In this document: positions 18,701-28,010 of the stretch, piece by piece
Numbering within the stretch: the first letter of the stretch is position 1
Layout: every line of letters starts with the position of its first letter
DNA from: Planctomyces sp. SH-PL62
Lineage (GTDB): Bacteria; Planctomycetota; Planctomycetia; Planctomycetales; Planctomycetaceae
Direction of reading: 5' to 3'
Assembly: GCA_945893045.1 (NCBI GenBank)
Contig: CAMDEA010000010.1
Location: forward strand, 1-64,000
Length of the DNA stretch: 64,000 bases
Translations under genes and position numbers: made by a program
Notes under the pieces: generated by a model
Told to the model about the DNA's origin: nothing
The model's input: only the letters and a program-made list of their open reading frames with translations
Databases searched by the model: none

Positions 18701-20837
18701 GACTCAGGATCAGTACTACCAGACCGCCGCGTACTTCGCTCAGTATGGTCTCGACAAAGACCCTGCCAGCGGCGACCGCAACATTGGCGGTACCGCCGTT
18801 GAAGGCGCGAAGCCGTTGTACGAAGCGGTCGTGGATCGGGCTGCTGGTGAAGTCTTGCACGAACGCACGTCGCAACCGACGCCGCCGAAGTTCCCGTACG
18901 CTCTCGTCAACCAAGTGACGCCGGCCGCACCCGCCGCCGGGCAACCTCCAAAACCGCGACGCATGGAATTCGCCGACTGGCTGACGTCGAAGGACAACCC
19001 GTACTTCGCCAAGAGCTACGTCAATCGCCTGTGGGGCTATATGTTCGGCGTCGGCATTATGGAACCGATCGACGATATCCGTGCCGGAAACCCGCCGACG
19101 AATCCCGAACTGCTCGACTATCTGACACAGGAATTCCTCGCCAGCAACTTCGACGTGCGGCATGTGATGAAGCTGATCTGCAAGTCGCGGACGTATCAGT
19201 TGTCGGTCGAATCGAACTCGTTCAATGTCGATGACAAGATCAACTACTCGCACGCTCAGCCACGCCGTCTGCTGGCCGAGGTTTTGTTCGACACCGTGCA
19301 TCGCGCGACCGGCACGGTCACGAAAATTCCCGGAGTGCCCGCTGGTTCTCGCGCCGCGGCGCTGCCCGATTCCGGCATCGATTTGCCGAGCGGATTCTTT
19401 GCAACGTTCGGTCGCCCCGTCCGCGAGAGTGCCTGTGAATGCGAACGCAGCGGCGGCTTGCAGCTTGGTCCAGTCATGGCGCTCATCAGCGGAGCGACGA
19501 TCGCCGACGCGATCGCCGATCCGACCAACGAACTGACGAAGCTCGTAGCCACTCAGCCAGATGATGCGCAGCTCGTCAATGAACTCGCATTGCGAGTGCT
19601 CAACCGTCCGGCCATGGACTCGGAACACAAGGCGTTCGCCGATGTGCTGCGTGAACTCGACGGTGATCACCAGAAGTTGGTCGCTGCGCTGAAGCAACGC
19701 GATACCGACGTCGCCGCGCGGATGCCAGACCTGGTGAAGAAACGGGACGAGTCCATCGCTCGCACGAAAGAAGAACTCGCCGCCTACGATAAGGAAATCG
19801 CTCCGGCCCGCGCCGAAATGGAGAAGCAACGGCAGGCGAACATCGCCGCTCGGCAAGCGGAAATCAAAGCCTATGACGATCGCCTGGTCGCGAAGATCGG
19901 CGAATGGGAGAAGCAGCAGACCGGCAACGTCGAATGGATTCCGCTGTTGCCCGCGTCGGCGACTGGCTCGAAGGAGACGACGCTGACCGTCGAATCCGAC
20001 CGCTCGGTGGTGGTTGAAGCGAAGGCCGCTCGCAACGCCGTGCTGACCGTGATGTTGCCGACCAATCTTCGGAACATCACCGCGTTCCGTCTGGAAGCGA
20101 TCGCCGACGCGAAAGCTCCTGGCGGTGGACCCGGCCGAGCGGGTGACGGCAACTTCGTTCTCAGCGAATTCGAGGTCTTCGCCTCTCCAACCGCGAAGCC
20201 GGCCGAAGCCAAGAAGGTTGACCTGCACAAGCCGCTCGCCGACTTCAGCCAAGCGAACTTCGAGATCGCGAAAGCCGTCAACGGCAACCCCAACGACGGC
20301 AACAAAGGCTGGGCCATCTCGCCGGCTTACGGTGTGACGCACTGGGCCACGTTCGAGTGCAAACAGGCCATCAACATCGAAGGCGGCACGCAGTTGAAGA
20401 TCGTCATGCACCACAAGTTCAATCAGCCGGACTATGTCCTCGGCCGCTTCCGCATCTCAGTCGCGATCGACAAGGCAGACGTCGGCCTGACGCTCGCCGA
20501 CGAATACAAAGCGGTCGTCGCGACTCCGGTTGCCCAACGCAGTGCCGCTCAATCGGCTCTGTTATCGAAGCACTTCAAGGCGGTCGATCAGGAGTTCCGC
20601 AACCTGCAAGCCGCCCTCGGAGTCGCCAATCAACCGCTGCCGGTGGATCCGAAACTGGTCGAACTGCAAGGCAAACTGGAACTCGTCAGCCAGCCGATCC
20701 CCCCGGATGGCCGATTACTCCAACTGCAAGCCGACGCGAAAAACAGCGAAAGCCAACTCGGCAACAAACGCCTGACCGCCGCTCAAGACGTCGTTTGGGC
20801 CTTGATCAACACGCCGTCGTTCTTGTTCAATCGTTAA
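15714..20837 (+). CDS. Giant secreted cytochrome c/WD40/DUF1549/DUF1553 protein
   Basis: A 1707-residue exported protein with a signal peptide ending near LLAAET. Order of domains: a planctomycete cytochrome-like domain with CLGCH at residues 49-53; WD40-like blades (about 150-480) with motifs such as SLDFSPDGQTLAISG; an Ig-like segment; a second cytochrome-like site CNAGTCHG near residue 634; a DUF1549 region with CNKCHDHPFERW near 983; DUF1553; then a coiled coil (about 1340-1420) and a galactose-binding-like C-terminal module. Its DUF1501 partner is downstream, the usual planctomycete pairing. The pair is thought to handle sulfated or complex polysaccharides, but biochemical proof is lacking. 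GAGGTG precedes ATG 15714. A toxin-antitoxin pair separates it from its partner. Confidence 0.85.
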   Translation: MRALRHRSVVVCLGLIGLSSSSTLLAAETPAADAVSFDKQVRLIFQANCLGCHQPAKAGGQYVMTAFDKLAKGGESGSAAVVPGKPEGSYLLQLITPKDGKAEMPKGKAPLTAAEIEIIKKWIAQGAKDDTAAGAKQRYDQDHPPEYTRPPVITSLDFSPDGQTLAISGFHEVLLAKADTGELVGRLVGLSERIESVRFSPDGARLAVTGGLPGRMGEIQIWDLATKKLTLSVTATFDTVYGGSWSSDGKLIAFGGADNLVRAIDTTTGQQVLQNGAHSDWVLDTGFSPDNSHLVSVSRDMTAKLTEVGTQRFVDNITSITPGALKGGIQAVASLPNRDEMLAGGSDGVPKIYRLYRKTARQIGDDANMLRSLSAMRGRIFGVATSRDGFRFVASSALDGTGQVFVFRFDPAQVPANVQAMLAKKFAERAPAEKDAIENHFKAAALTEAKVEVKANVYAVAFRPDGNIVAAAGSDGIVRLIDANSGQVTKEFSVAPIKPTTGTPPSQLAANFKPPVEKLETESLPNGAKVVGLEVIPNAIKLTSPFDYVQLLITAKLDNGDRVDATRLAQSQAAAANVTVSPVGIVRAASDGATAIVVKLGDQAATIPVEVTGVAAEFHPDFIRDVNPVLSRVGCNAGTCHGAVKGKNGFKLSLRGYDPIYDVRALTDDLSSRRVNLASPDDSLMLLKTTAAVPHMGGQVIQPGEPYYEIVRRWVADGVKLDLNTPRVTKIEVLPQNPVVQLIGAKQQLRVLATYADGRVRDVTREAFVESGNTEVAAAERGGLLKSLRRGEAPMLVRYEGSYAATTLTVMGDRTGFVWAEPPANNKIDTLAAAKWQRMKIQPSGLASDADFIRRVYLDLTGLPASVDQVKAFLADTRDTKVKRDELVDKLVGSDDYVEYWSNKWADLLQVNGKFLAREGATSFRKWIRDEITANTPYDQFAKKIITATGSNKDVPQASYFKILRDPAATMENTTHLFLAVRFNCNKCHDHPFERWTQDQYYQTAAYFAQYGLDKDPASGDRNIGGTAVEGAKPLYEAVVDRAAGEVLHERTSQPTPPKFPYALVNQVTPAAPAAGQPPKPRRMEFADWLTSKDNPYFAKSYVNRLWGYMFGVGIMEPIDDIRAGNPPTNPELLDYLTQEFLASNFDVRHVMKLICKSRTYQLSVESNSFNVDDKINYSHAQPRRLLAEVLFDTVHRATGTVTKIPGVPAGSRAAALPDSGIDLPSGFFATFGRPVRESACECERSGGLQLGPVMALISGATIADAIADPTNELTKLVATQPDDAQLVNELALRVLNRPAMDSEHKAFADVLRELDGDHQKLVAALKQRDTDVAARMPDLVKKRDESIARTKEELAAYDKEIAPARAEMEKQRQANIAARQAEIKAYDDRLVAKIGEWEKQQTGNVEWIPLLPASATGSKETTLTVESDRSVVVEAKAARNAVLTVMLPTNLRNITAFRLEAIADAKAPGGGPGRAGDGNFVLSEFEVFASPTAKPAEAKKVDLHKPLADFSQANFEIAKAVNGNPNDGNKGWAISPAYGVTHWATFECKQAINIEGGTQLKIVMHHKFNQPDYVLGRFRISVAIDKADVGLTLADEYKAVVATPVAQRSAAQSALLSKHFKAVDQEFRNLQAALGVANQPLPVDPKLVELQGKLELVSQPIPPDGRLLQLQADAKNSESQLGNKRLTAAQDVVWALINTPSFLFNR

Positions 20838-20889
20838 ATGAAGACTGAAGGGGTTTGCTGACTGCCGATGGAACTTGAAGGATCCTCCC

Positions 20890-21102
20890 ATGACGACAAC
20901 TGAAGGTATCGAACTGAAGACACCGGTCGCGGCGGCGATGGAGGTACTCGCCGCGATTCCTCAAGATTCCACTTGGGATGCGGTGATGTACCATCTCGAT
21001 GTGCGTCAAAAACTGGAGCGAGCCTTGGTCGAAGCCGACGAGGGAAAATTCATCGACCACGATGAATTATTCGAGGAGTTGCTGAGGGATGAAGACGAAT
21101 GA
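20890..21102 (+). CDS. Antitoxin-like protein, paired with a broken toxin
   Basis: A 70-residue acidic protein preceding and overlapping a RelE/ParE-type toxin gene by 4 bp. It resembles the protein at 39335-39523: both have a TWxxVxYxxxVRQKxExxL core and an acidic tail (DHDELFEELLRDEDE here). Such small proteins act as antitoxins that bind and neutralise the toxin and often repress their own operon; the specific family was not identified. AAGGA precedes ATG 20890; five codons further upstream are open but lack support. Its toxin partner is frameshifted here, so the antitoxin may now be solitary. Confidence 0.65.
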   Translation: MTTTEGIELKTPVAAAMEVLAAIPQDSTWDAVMYHLDVRQKLERALVEADEGKFIDHDELFEELLRDEDE

Positions 21103-21402
21103 AACGCATCATTTGGCTGGAGTCAGCGAAGCATGACCTGAAGCAAATCCGGTCGTACATTGCTCGCGACTCTCGCGAAAATGCGACTCGGTTTATCAAA
21201 AGGATCCGAACGTCCGTTGCCGGGATGCGGCGATTTCCAGAAGCCGACAGCCGAGTACCTGAGTTGAGTTCCGTAGAACTTCGAGAGATTTTTGTGGGAG
21301 ACTTATCGAGTGATTTACCGGATCGTGGACCAAACGATCGAAATCCTGAAAGTCATCCACGGTGCCCGAATACTCCCCGACTCGTTAGGGCGAGCCGACT
21401 AA
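21099..21402 (+). pseudogene. Frameshifted RelE/ParE-type toxin
   Basis: The first 66 codons give a clear RelE/ParE-superfamily toxin (KRIIWLESAKHDLKQIRSYI, then LREIFVG), paralogous to the intact toxin at 39520-39831. Near 21297-21301 the reading frame slips. In the other frame the sequence continues as TYRVIYRIVDQTIEILKVIH and [13 protein letters not shown] and stops at 21400-21402, matching the paralogue's YRVIYEFDGHE and VIHGARLLPE. One extra base in GTGGGAGACT explains it. Without correction the frame runs on to 21413 as unrelated sequence. It is a broken gene or a sequencing error. RelE/ParE toxins cleave mRNA or poison gyrase; which applies cannot be told. Confidence 0.8.
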
Positions 21403-21439
21403 TCGAAACTTGAAAACTCTTTTTCACAGGAACACGAAC

Positions 21440-22909
<1,470 letters not shown>

Positions 22910-22922
22910 AATCATGAATCCA

Positions 22923-22970
22923 TGCAAACACGTCGTTCGCCGTCATCACGGCGAACGACGTTTTGCATTT
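22923..22970 (+). terminator. Intrinsic terminator after the DUF1501 gene
   Basis: A perfect 14-bp stem (22930-22943 with 22948-22961, ACGTCGTTCGCCGT and complement), a 4-base loop, and an extended GCAAA/TTTGC base with one bulge, followed by TTTT and ATTT. It lies 14 bases after the stop codon. It separates the DUF1501 gene from the polyamine genes. Confidence 0.85.
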
Positions 22971-23151
22971 CAGGCGGCCGCGGATTGCGAACACATCCGC
23001 GAGAAGTGACGGAATTTGTCGGTTGAAGGTGTTTCGTCTTCCCCACGGACAAGCGGCAAAGCGGGGCACTTCATGTCCGGGCAATTGGCAGCGATCGCGG
23101 TCAAAGTTAGAACGCTGCACCGCACATGCACTCGCTCGGAAAGTCCACGGT

Positions 23152-25053
23152 ATGAACTCAGCCACGGTCGATGATGTCCTGCGCATCTACGGTTTGGAAA
23201 ACTGGGGTGCGGGTTACTTCTCGATCAATCGCAACGGGCATCTGGCAGTCCATCCGGAGAAGGAGGACGCTCGCACTGCGGACGTTTATGAACTGGTGCG
23301 CGAACTGATCGACCAGCGGAAGCTCGCGCCGCCGTTCCTGCTGCGGTTCCCGCAGATTCTGGGGGCTCAGTTGCGGCGATTGTGCTTGGCTTACGAGTCG
23401 GCGGCGAAGCAGTTCGAGTACACCGGCGGGCACTTCCCGGTCTTTCCGATGAAGGTCAACCCGCGCCGCGAAGTGGTCGAGGAATTCCTGCGCGAAGGCA
23501 AGCGGCAGGCCGTCGGCGTCGAGTGTGGCTCGAAGGCGGAATTGTATGCCGCGCTGTCGCTCGAACAGCCGCCCGACAGTTTGCTGGTGTGCAATGGCTT
23601 CAAAGATGAGACGTTTTTGCGGCTGGCGTTGTTGGGCGTGCAGTCGGGCAAGCGCGTTGTCATCGTCATCGAGAAGCTCAATGAATTGAAGCTGGCGTTG
23701 AAGCTGGCTGAAGAAACCGGCGCGCTGCCGTGGATCGGGTTGCGAGCCAAGCTGTACTCGAAGGGTTCCGGCAAATGGGCGTCGTCCGGTGGTGAGTCGG
23801 CAAAGTTCGGACTGACGACTTCGGAAATCCTCGAATGCGTGCGGCTGCTGCGAGCAGCCAACAAGCTCGGCTCCCTCAAGCTGCTGCACTTTCACATTGG
23901 GTCGCAAATCACCGACGTGAAGCGCGTGAAGAACGCGATGAAAGAGGCGGCTCGCGTGTACGCCAAGATTCGGCAGATGCAGATTGAGGTCGAATACCTC
24001 GACATCGGCGGCGGGTTGGGGGTCGATTACGACGGCTCGAAGACGACGTTTGAAGGTTCGGTGAATTACTCGATCGAGGAATTCGCCAACAACGTCGTCT
24101 ATACGATCAAGTCGGTCTGCGACGATGAGCAAGTGCCGCACCCGCACCTCGTCACCGAAAGCGGCCGAGTGATGACGGCGTATCACACGCTGTTCGTCAC
24201 GGAGATTCGCGACGAGATCGAAACCTTCGCCGACGACATTCCGATGGCCGCCGTCGATGACGACGATCCGCAGGTCATCTACGAACTCAAGTCGCTGCTC
24301 GACGGCGTCAACAGCAAGAACTATCGCGAGTACTACCACGACGCGCTCGACCAGAAGGATGAACTGCACACGCAATTCAATCTCGGCCTCGTCAGCCTGG
24401 AAGACCGCGCGAAAGGGGAAGTGCTGTTCTGGGAGATCTGTGCCAAGGCGTCGCAACTGGCTCATCAGGCGGACGCCGATGAGCCGGAGTTCGACGAACT
24501 CAAACGCATTCTCGCCGCTAAGTACCTCTGCAACTTCTCCGTCTTTCGTTCGGCTCCCGATTCCTTTGCGATCAACCAGCTCTTCCCGATCATGCCGATT
24601 CACCGGCTGAACGAGCTTCCGACTGACTTCGCCACATTGGCCGATGTGACCTGCGATTCCGATGGCTGCATTGATCACTTCGTCGATCTCAAGGATGTGA
24701 AGCAGGTGCTGGAGCTGCACAAGTTCAACGACCAGCAGCCGTACTTCGTCGCGCTGTTTCTGACCGGTGCCTATCAAGAGGTCATGGGGAGCTTTCACAA
24801 CTTGTTTGGCCAACCGACGGAAGCTCAAGTCGTGATCGATGCGGGCGGTCGCTATCACCTGACAAAGCTCATCACCGGAAGTCGAATTGGCGACATGCTC
24901 AACTTCGCCAAGTACGACAAGCAGCAGTGCCTCGAAAACTTTCAGCGACAGATCGCCGCACAAGTCGTTGGGGGCCGGCTCGACCAAGCCCACGCTGAGT
25001 CCGCCATGAAGCAATACGAGCAATCGGTCAACGGTTCGACGTACTTGGAGTGA
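23152..25053 (+). CDS. speA: Biosynthetic arginine decarboxylase
   Basis: A 633-residue PLP enzyme converting arginine to agmatine and CO2, first step of the arginine route to putrescine. It belongs to the alanine-racemase-fold arginine decarboxylases: the PLP Lys is K101 in VFPMKVNPRREV; further landmarks are VGVECGSKAELYAAL, LHFHIGSQITD, LDIGGGLGVDYDGS and the PLP/substrate motif ESGRVMTAYH. Length matches SpeA (about 630-660). ATG 23152 is chosen because homology begins there (NSATVDDVLRIYGLENWGAG); the frame is open 63 codons further up without family resemblance. It is followed by speB after a 133-bp gap containing a palindromic element, so the two probably function together. Cytoplasmic. 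Confidence 0.92.
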   Translation: MNSATVDDVLRIYGLENWGAGYFSINRNGHLAVHPEKEDARTADVYELVRELIDQRKLAPPFLLRFPQILGAQLRRLCLAYESAAKQFEYTGGHFPVFPMKVNPRREVVEEFLREGKRQAVGVECGSKAELYAALSLEQPPDSLLVCNGFKDETFLRLALLGVQSGKRVVIVIEKLNELKLALKLAEETGALPWIGLRAKLYSKGSGKWASSGGESAKFGLTTSEILECVRLLRAANKLGSLKLLHFHIGSQITDVKRVKNAMKEAARVYAKIRQMQIEVEYLDIGGGLGVDYDGSKTTFEGSVNYSIEEFANNVVYTIKSVCDDEQVPHPHLVTESGRVMTAYHTLFVTEIRDEIETFADDIPMAAVDDDDPQVIYELKSLLDGVNSKNYREYYHDALDQKDELHTQFNLGLVSLEDRAKGEVLFWEICAKASQLAHQADADEPEFDELKRILAAKYLCNFSVFRSAPDSFAINQLFPIMPIHRLNELPTDFATLADVTCDSDGCIDHFVDLKDVKQVLELHKFNDQQPYFVALFLTGAYQEVMGSFHNLFGQPTEAQVVIDAGGRYHLTKLITGSRIGDMLNFAKYDKQQCLENFQRQIAAQVVGGRLDQAHAESAMKQYEQSVNGSTYLE

Positions 25054-25066
25054 CTTCTTCTCATTC

Positions 25067-25172
25067 AACCCCACCGAGCTTGCCTCGGTGGCTCGCGGGC
25101 TTTTGCACTACGGATCTTGTCTAAGGCGTAGTGCAAAAGCCCGCGAGCCACTGGCACAAGGCCAGTGGGGTT
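25067..25172. repeat. Palindromic element between speA and speB
   Basis: Arms of about 45 bases: AACCCCACCGAGCTTGCCTC ... GGGCTTTTGCACTACG on the left and CGTAGTGCAAAAGCCCGCGA ... CAGTGGGGTT on the right, with a loop of about 15 bases. The inner 27 bases match perfectly. It sits between two genes of one pathway and could form a strong hairpin in a shared mRNA. Confidence 0.9.
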
Positions 25173-25186
25173 TGTGGAAACACACG

Positions 25187-26119
25187 ATGGCCACAACTGG
25201 CTCGCCATTTCTTGCTCAGCCCTATCAGGGGATTGCCACGTTCGGCCGACAGCCGCATACGCGCGTGCTGGCCGGCGTGGATGTCACGATCCTCGGAGTG
25301 CCTTACGACAGTTCGACGTCGTATCGCAGCGGGGCACGCTTCGGGCCGCGCGCGATTCGTGAGCAATCGCTGCTGCTGTGGGGCTACAACAACGCGCAGC
25401 AGGTCGCTCCGTTCGAGGTGCTTAATGTCGTCGATTACGGCGATGTCGATGTAATTCCCGTCGATGTCGGAGCGACGCATCGCGCAATTGAACAGACTGC
25501 CGCGACGATTCTGCACGCGGGATCAAAACTCATTACGTTGGGTGGCGACCATTCCATCAGCTTGCCTCTGCTGCGAGCACACCACAAGCAGCATGGCCCG
25601 TTGGCGGTCGTGCATTTCGACGCGCACCCCGACACTTGGGACGAGGAATACCCGAACTACAAATACAGCCACGGGACACCATTTCGCCGCGCGATCGAGG
25701 AGCAACTGATCGACACGGAGGCTTACTTGCAGATCGGTATTCGCGGGCCGACAGGTGGGCCTCAGGACTATGCCGATGCGCGTCAGCTTGGTGCTCGCTT
25801 AATGACCTTTGAGGAAGTCGCTGACCTGGGAGTGCCGGCGGTCCTCAGTGAAGTGCGACAGCGTGTTGGTTCCCGTCCGCTCTATGTCACACTCGACATT
25901 GATGCCGTCGATCCGGCGTTCGCGCCTGGCACGGGGACTCCCGAAGTTGGAGGGTTCACGAGCCATCAGATGCTGCGACTGCTGCGCGGCCTGTCGGGAC
26001 TGAACCTTATGGGAGCCGATCTCGTCGAAGTTGCTCCGCCGTATGATCCTCAACACATCACCGCGATCCTGGCCGCGAACCTCGCCTTCGAACTACTGTC
26101 GCTAATGGCGACAAAGTAG
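25187..26119 (+). CDS. speB: Agmatinase (ureohydrolase)
   Basis: A 310-residue dinuclear-manganese ureohydrolase. The arginase-family metal motifs are all present: GGDHS (119-123), DAHPD (145-149) and LDIDAVDPAFAPGTGTPE near 220-240. With speA just upstream, the most likely reaction is agmatine to putrescine plus urea. Other ureohydrolases (guanidinobutyrase, arginase-like) cannot be excluded on sequence alone. ATG 25187 is preferred, with TGGAAA upstream; the 33 codons before it belong to a palindromic element. The stop TAG (26117-26119) is supplied by the next palindromic element. Confidence 0.88.
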   Translation: MATTGSPFLAQPYQGIATFGRQPHTRVLAGVDVTILGVPYDSSTSYRSGARFGPRAIREQSLLLWGYNNAQQVAPFEVLNVVDYGDVDVIPVDVGATHRAIEQTAATILHAGSKLITLGGDHSISLPLLRAHHKQHGPLAVVHFDAHPDTWDEEYPNYKYSHGTPFRRAIEEQLIDTEAYLQIGIRGPTGGPQDYADARQLGARLMTFEEVADLGVPAVLSEVRQRVGSRPLYVTLDIDAVDPAFAPGTGTPEVGGFTSHQMLRLLRGLSGLNLMGADLVEVAPPYDPQHITAILAANLAFELLSLMATK

Positions 26120-26169
26120 ACCGGTCACTCCGTGACCGGAAAGTTCGAGTCACGGAGTGACTCGTCTAC
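26116..26169. repeat. Palindromic element overlapping the speB stop
   Basis: The arms GTAGACCGGTCACTCCGTGA and TCACGGAGTGACTCGTCTAC match at about 21 of 24 positions. The first bases, GTAG, contain the speB stop codon. The right arm is identical to positions 18-38. Confidence 0.8.
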
Positions 26170-26205
26170 AACGTTCTGCGACCCTGCTGAGAACTTGGAA
26201 TCGTT

Positions 26206-27099
26206 ATGGAACTCAAAACGTTTGACATCCACGGACATCACGCGGGACCAAAGTTGCTGATCACGGCTGGCGTGCATGGCGATGAGTTCGAGCCAATGGC
26301 GACGGTGCGCCGGTTGATGACCGAGATTGATCCGAAACAACTGCGTGGCAAGCTGACACTGGTGCCCTGCGTCAATGAGTCGGCGTTTCGGTTGGGACGT
26401 CGCGCGGGCGAAGACGGCAAAGACTTGGCTCGGACATGCCCCGGCCGCGAAGACGGCAGCCTCACCGAGAAAATGGCGTTCGCACTCTCACGACTGATTC
26501 GGTCGGCGGACTTCTACATCGACTTGCACACGGGCGGGACCAGCTACACGGTCTTGCCGCTCAGTGGCTACACGCTGCACACTGATCCAAACGTGTTGGC
26601 GGTGCAGAGGCGGATGGCTCAGATCTTCGGATTGGACGTCGTGTGGGGCACCGATCCAAATTTGGACGGCCGCTCGCTGTCGGTCGCTCGCGATGCCAAC
26701 GTGCCGGCGATCTATTGCGAGTACCTCGGCGGAGGACGTTGCGATCCCGCCGGCATCGAAGCCTATGTGCGCGGCTGCCTCAACGTGATGATTGAACTCG
26801 GTCTGCTTGAGGGCTCACCGGACATTCCGCGTCCGCCGCTGGTGGTCGAAGACCATCGACCCGGCGCGGGACACATGCAGATCAATCACCCGTCGCCGTG
26901 TGAGGGCTTCTTCGATCCGGTCGTGACGCTCGGCCAACGTGTTCGCGTCGGGGATCTCATCGGAACTGTGTGCGACGTCCTCGGTCAACGTGTTGAACGA
27001 ATTGAGTCCCGCTACACTGGCATCGTCATCGTTTTACACACGTTTCCGACCGTCAGCATCGGCGCGAGTGTCGCCGTTGTGATGGAGACGACTTCGTAA
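26206..27099 (+). CDS. Succinylglutamate desuccinylase/aspartoacylase-like zinc enzyme
   Basis: A 297-residue M14-like zinc amidohydrolase of the AstE/aspartoacylase group. Zinc ligands: H24 and E27 in AGVHGDEFEP, and H108 in FYIDLHTGG. The N-terminal half is the carboxypeptidase-like catalytic domain; the C-terminal part (about 220-297, with VTLGQRVRVGDLIGTVCD) is the beta barrel found in this family. It hydrolyses an N-acyl or amide bond of a small molecule; the substrate is unknown. It lies 86 bp after speB on the same strand and 26 bp before an aldolase, so it may be co-transcribed with them. No signal peptide. Confidence 0.82.
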   Translation: MELKTFDIHGHHAGPKLLITAGVHGDEFEPMATVRRLMTEIDPKQLRGKLTLVPCVNESAFRLGRRAGEDGKDLARTCPGREDGSLTEKMAFALSRLIRSADFYIDLHTGGTSYTVLPLSGYTLHTDPNVLAVQRRMAQIFGLDVVWGTDPNLDGRSLSVARDANVPAIYCEYLGGGRCDPAGIEAYVRGCLNVMIELGLLEGSPDIPRPPLVVEDHRPGAGHMQINHPSPCEGFFDPVVTLGQRVRVGDLIGTVCDVLGQRVERIESRYTGIVIVLHTFPTVSIGASVAVVMETTS

Positions 27100-27125
27100 T
27101 CATTCTCACCAAGAATCACTCCACC

Positions 27126-27920
27126 ATGCGAACCAGCCGAATCAAAGCCAAGCTCAGCAAGAACCAACCCGTCCTGCTCACGACTCTGCATTACTCCGAT
27201 CCGTCAATCTTCGAGATGGCCAGCCTGATGGGCTTTGATGGCATCTGGCTCGATCTGGAGCATCATCATCACAGCGTCGAGACGGCGAACACGCTCCTGC
27301 GAGCGGTTCGCGTCGGCACATCGGACGTCATGGTGCGGCCGGCCAAAGGGGAGTTCATGCGGATGGGCCGCATCCTCGAAGCGGGCGCGACTGGCATCAT
27401 GTATCCGCGCTGCGACAACGCGGCCGAGGCTCGCGAGGTGATCCGCTGGTCGAAGTTCGCTCCGCTCGGTCAGCGGGGCATCGACGCGGCCAATCCCGAT
27501 AACCCGTACTGCATGATGCCGCTGGTCGATTACCTCAAGGCGGCCAACGAGCAGACTTTTATCGTTATTCAAATCGAAGACCCCAGCGCGCTGGCTCAGG
27601 TGGACGAGATCGCGGCCGTGGATGGCGTGGACATCGTCTTCTTCGGCCCCGGCGACTTCAGCATCTTGAGCGGTATCCCCGGCCAGATGAATCACGAGTT
27701 GATCAAGGACGCGATGCGAAAGGTTTCGGCCGCGTGTCAGAAGGCGGGCAAAAACTGGGGCATGCCGATCTTCAACGTCGAGCACGCTCAAGAGGTGCTG
27801 AGCCTCGGCGGGCGATTCCTTTGCCACAGCGCGGACATCTTGATCGTGAAGAACGGGCTGGAAGACATCCAGAAGCGCTTTGCTCCGCTGGGTGTGACGT
27901 GTGAGCGACCAAGCCTGTAG
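27126..27920 (+). CDS. HpcH/HpaI-family class II aldolase
   Basis: A 264-residue cytoplasmic aldolase of the HpcH/HpaI (2-keto-3-deoxy acid) family. These metal-dependent enzymes split 2-keto-3-deoxy sugar acids or related compounds into pyruvate and an aldehyde. Visible landmarks are FDGIWLDLEHHHHSVE (base and metal region), GIMYPRCDNAAEAREVIR, FAPLGQRGID, IQIEDPSAL and VDIVFFGPGDFS. Length is as expected (about 250-265). The substrate is not known. It is 26 bp downstream of the zinc enzyme gene and 90 bp upstream of an oxidoreductase; together they look like a small catabolic set. Its TAG stop lies in a palindromic element. Confidence 0.88.
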   Translation: MRTSRIKAKLSKNQPVLLTTLHYSDPSIFEMASLMGFDGIWLDLEHHHHSVETANTLLRAVRVGTSDVMVRPAKGEFMRMGRILEAGATGIMYPRCDNAAEAREVIRWSKFAPLGQRGIDAANPDNPYCMMPLVDYLKAANEQTFIVIQIEDPSALAQVDEIAAVDGVDIVFFGPGDFSILSGIPGQMNHELIKDAMRKVSAACQKAGKNWGMPIFNVEHAQEVLSLGGRFLCHSADILIVKNGLEDIQKRFAPLGVTCERPSL

Positions 27921-27982
27921 CCACGCTCGCCAGAGCGTGGGCCTTCGATTCAATACACCCACGCTCTGGCGAGCGTGGCCAC
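27917..27982. repeat. Palindromic element supplying the aldolase stop
   Basis: The arms GTAGCCACGCTCGCCAGAGC (to GTGGG) and its complement match at 24 of 25 positions, with a loop of about 16 bases. The initial GTAG holds the stop codon of the aldolase gene. Confidence 0.85.
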
Positions 27983-28010
27983 CGGTCATTCAACTCCACC
28001 GTGCTGCCTC

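Noticed and set aside
21293-21310. Programmed frameshifting in the toxin gene
   Set aside because: No slippery heptamer or downstream pseudoknot was seen, and the paralogue at 39520-39831 is encoded in one frame. Mutation or sequencing error is simpler.
22963-23151. Possible riboswitch or long N-terminal extension upstream of speA
   Set aside because: I could not identify a known aptamer, and the extended frame (63 codons) has no resemblance to arginine decarboxylases. Only a small hairpin (GCGGAT/ATCCGC) was seen.
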